DNA from: CAZSHG01 sp964606695 [NCBI: uncultured bacterium]
GTDB lineage: Bacteria > UBP14 > UBA6098
Assembly: GCA_964606695.1 (NCBI GenBank)
Contig: CAZSHG010000052.1
Span: forward strand, 1 to 5,076
DNA length: 5,076 nt
Direction: 5' to 3'
Under the pieces are notes generated by a model. It ran no database searches. It worked only from the letters and a program-made list of their open reading frames with translations, and had not been told where the DNA came from. Both the position numbers and the translations under genes were made by a program. Below, one piece after another: positions 4,429 through 5,076 of this stretch; positions within the stretch are counted from its first letter, which is position 1, and each line of letters opens with the position of its first letter.

Positions 4429-5076
4429 ATGTCACAAGAATTTGGAATCCCGACGACGCCGGTCGAGCACCTCGCACTGCTTGAACTCTGCAACAAGCGC
4501 GACGACGACCCATCTACGCCTCCCGAATACAAGTTCCTCGCCCCCGAGAAAACCGCTCTCACAGACGCTCTGGCTCTCGTTACCGCCAAATTCGAGGAAT
4601 GGCACACCCGCTCCGACGAATACGGCGAAAACACCGCCAGATGGAAAGACCTCGAAAAGCAGGCCAAAGACCTCATTGGCAGGGCGCGAAACCTATGGAG
4701 CATGAGGTTCGACGAGGGCAACGTTTACGAACGCACCGCCGGCATCGACGACACCCCGCGCAAAAAGGAACGAATCTCGAAAGCCCTCGACCGCATCGTC
4801 CTCGTCTCGAACGACAACGCCGGAACCCTCGCGGAACTTCCCCCGGCCTTCATTACAGCCATGCAGAACCTCTACGCGCAGACATCCGACAACCTCCGCG
4901 ACACCGAAATCGCCCTCGGCGAAAAACTCGACAGCTATCAGGAACTCAAGAAGGCGATACTCGACCACGGCGCTCCTGCCCTACGCGCGTGCAGGAAATA
5001 TCTCTACGCCGTCCTCCCCGACGCGCGCTACGACGAATTGCTCATAGGCTGGGGCTTCGAGCCTTACGAAATGCCC
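4429..5076 (+). CDS. Unknown, mostly helical protein (N-terminal 216 residues; runs off the window)
   Basis: The frame from the ATG at 4429 is open to the last base with no stop, so 216 residues are visible. GAAGG at 4417-4421 lies seven bases before the start. It begins MSQEFGIPTTPVEHLALLEL, then has a charged, helix-forming region (residues about 40-180) rich in Glu, Lys, Asp, Arg, Leu and Ala, and ends here with LLIGWGFEPYEMP. There is no signal peptide and no TM. Codons are strongly C-ending (GAC, CTC, GCC, AAC, TTC), matching the RHS core fragments and not the AT-rich partner genes, so this is likely native host composition. I do not recognise the family. The shape, a helical N-terminal head of about 200 residues, could precede other domains such as beta-sandwich modules beyond the window, but that is a guess. 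Frames on either strand over this stretch that give Arg/Ser- or Val-rich products are shadows of this gene. Confidence 0.75.
   Translation, partial: MSQEFGIPTTPVEHLALLELCNKRDDDPSTPPEYKFLAPEKTALTDALALVTAKFEEWHTRSDEYGENTARWKDLEKQAKDLIGRARNLWSMRFDEGNVYERTAGIDDTPRKKERISKALDRIVLVSNDNAGTLAELPPAFITAMQNLYAQTSDNLRDTEIALGEKLDSYQELKKAILDHGAPALRACRKYLYAVLPDARYDELLIGWGFEPYEMP

Noticed and set aside
4388-4705. Plus-strand frame giving an Arg/Ser/Thr/Pro-rich product
   Set aside because: It overlaps the frame from 4429, which has a good ribosome site, sensible composition and stays open to the window end. The low-complexity product marks this as a shadow.
4380-4968. Two minus-strand frames (4380-4721 and 4693-4968)
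   Set aside because: Both are antisense shadows of the C-ending codon gene at 4429, with Val/Gly/Arg-biased products and no start signals.

Overview
The window carries a one-strand array of fragmented RHS/YD-repeat tail modules alternating with small exported or membrane-protein genes. A separate, unrelated gene runs off the right edge. The organism looks like a Gram-negative, probably uncultivated environmental bacterium: it uses the standard code, Shine-Dalgarno-led starts, sigma70-type promoters, a Sec signal peptide and inner-membrane proteins, and the 3' spacer holds REP-like palindromes. I cannot place it taxonomically from the sequence alone.

Layout: a near-consensus sigma70 promoter (26-54) overlaps what may be the last codons of an upstream gene (2-100). 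Five modules follow, all on the + strand and mostly overlapping by a few to about 30 bases. Module 1 is a short YD-repeat peptide (90-353) and a signal-peptide protein (356-973). Module 2 is a short YD-repeat peptide (970-1170) and a one-TM-anchored protein (1173-1565). Module 3 is an RHS core tail with a C-terminal extension holding a Gly-rich TM (1549-2385) and a four-TM protein (2366-2833). Module 4 is an RHS core tail with a different TM-containing C-terminus (2802-3407) and a six-segment membrane protein (3417-3938). Module 5 is an RHS core fragment cut off before any C-terminal domain (3917-4132). The core-derived DNA is GC-rich and nearly identical between copies (137/137 bases between modules 4 and 5). 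The DNA after each junction is AT-rich and unrelated in sequence between modules.

This is the architecture expected of an orphan Rhs-CT/immunity array: a parent Rhs gene would lie upstream, and displaced 3' ends with their cognate immunity genes would line up behind it. In modules 1 and 2 the core fragment runs into a stub of 5 to 14 residues and then straight into the partner gene, as if the toxin body were lost and only immunity kept. All four candidate immunity proteins are exported or membrane-embedded, and both surviving C-termini carry a TM segment followed by an Arg cluster. I infer effectors that act at or in the inner membrane. This is inference; no named toxin domain is recognisable.

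The 3' spacer (4133-4428) holds hairpin-forming REP-like elements, a pyrimidine-rich short-repeat tract and a second sigma70-like promoter. That promoter serves a GC-rich, mostly helical protein of unknown function (4429 to the window end, no stop reached).
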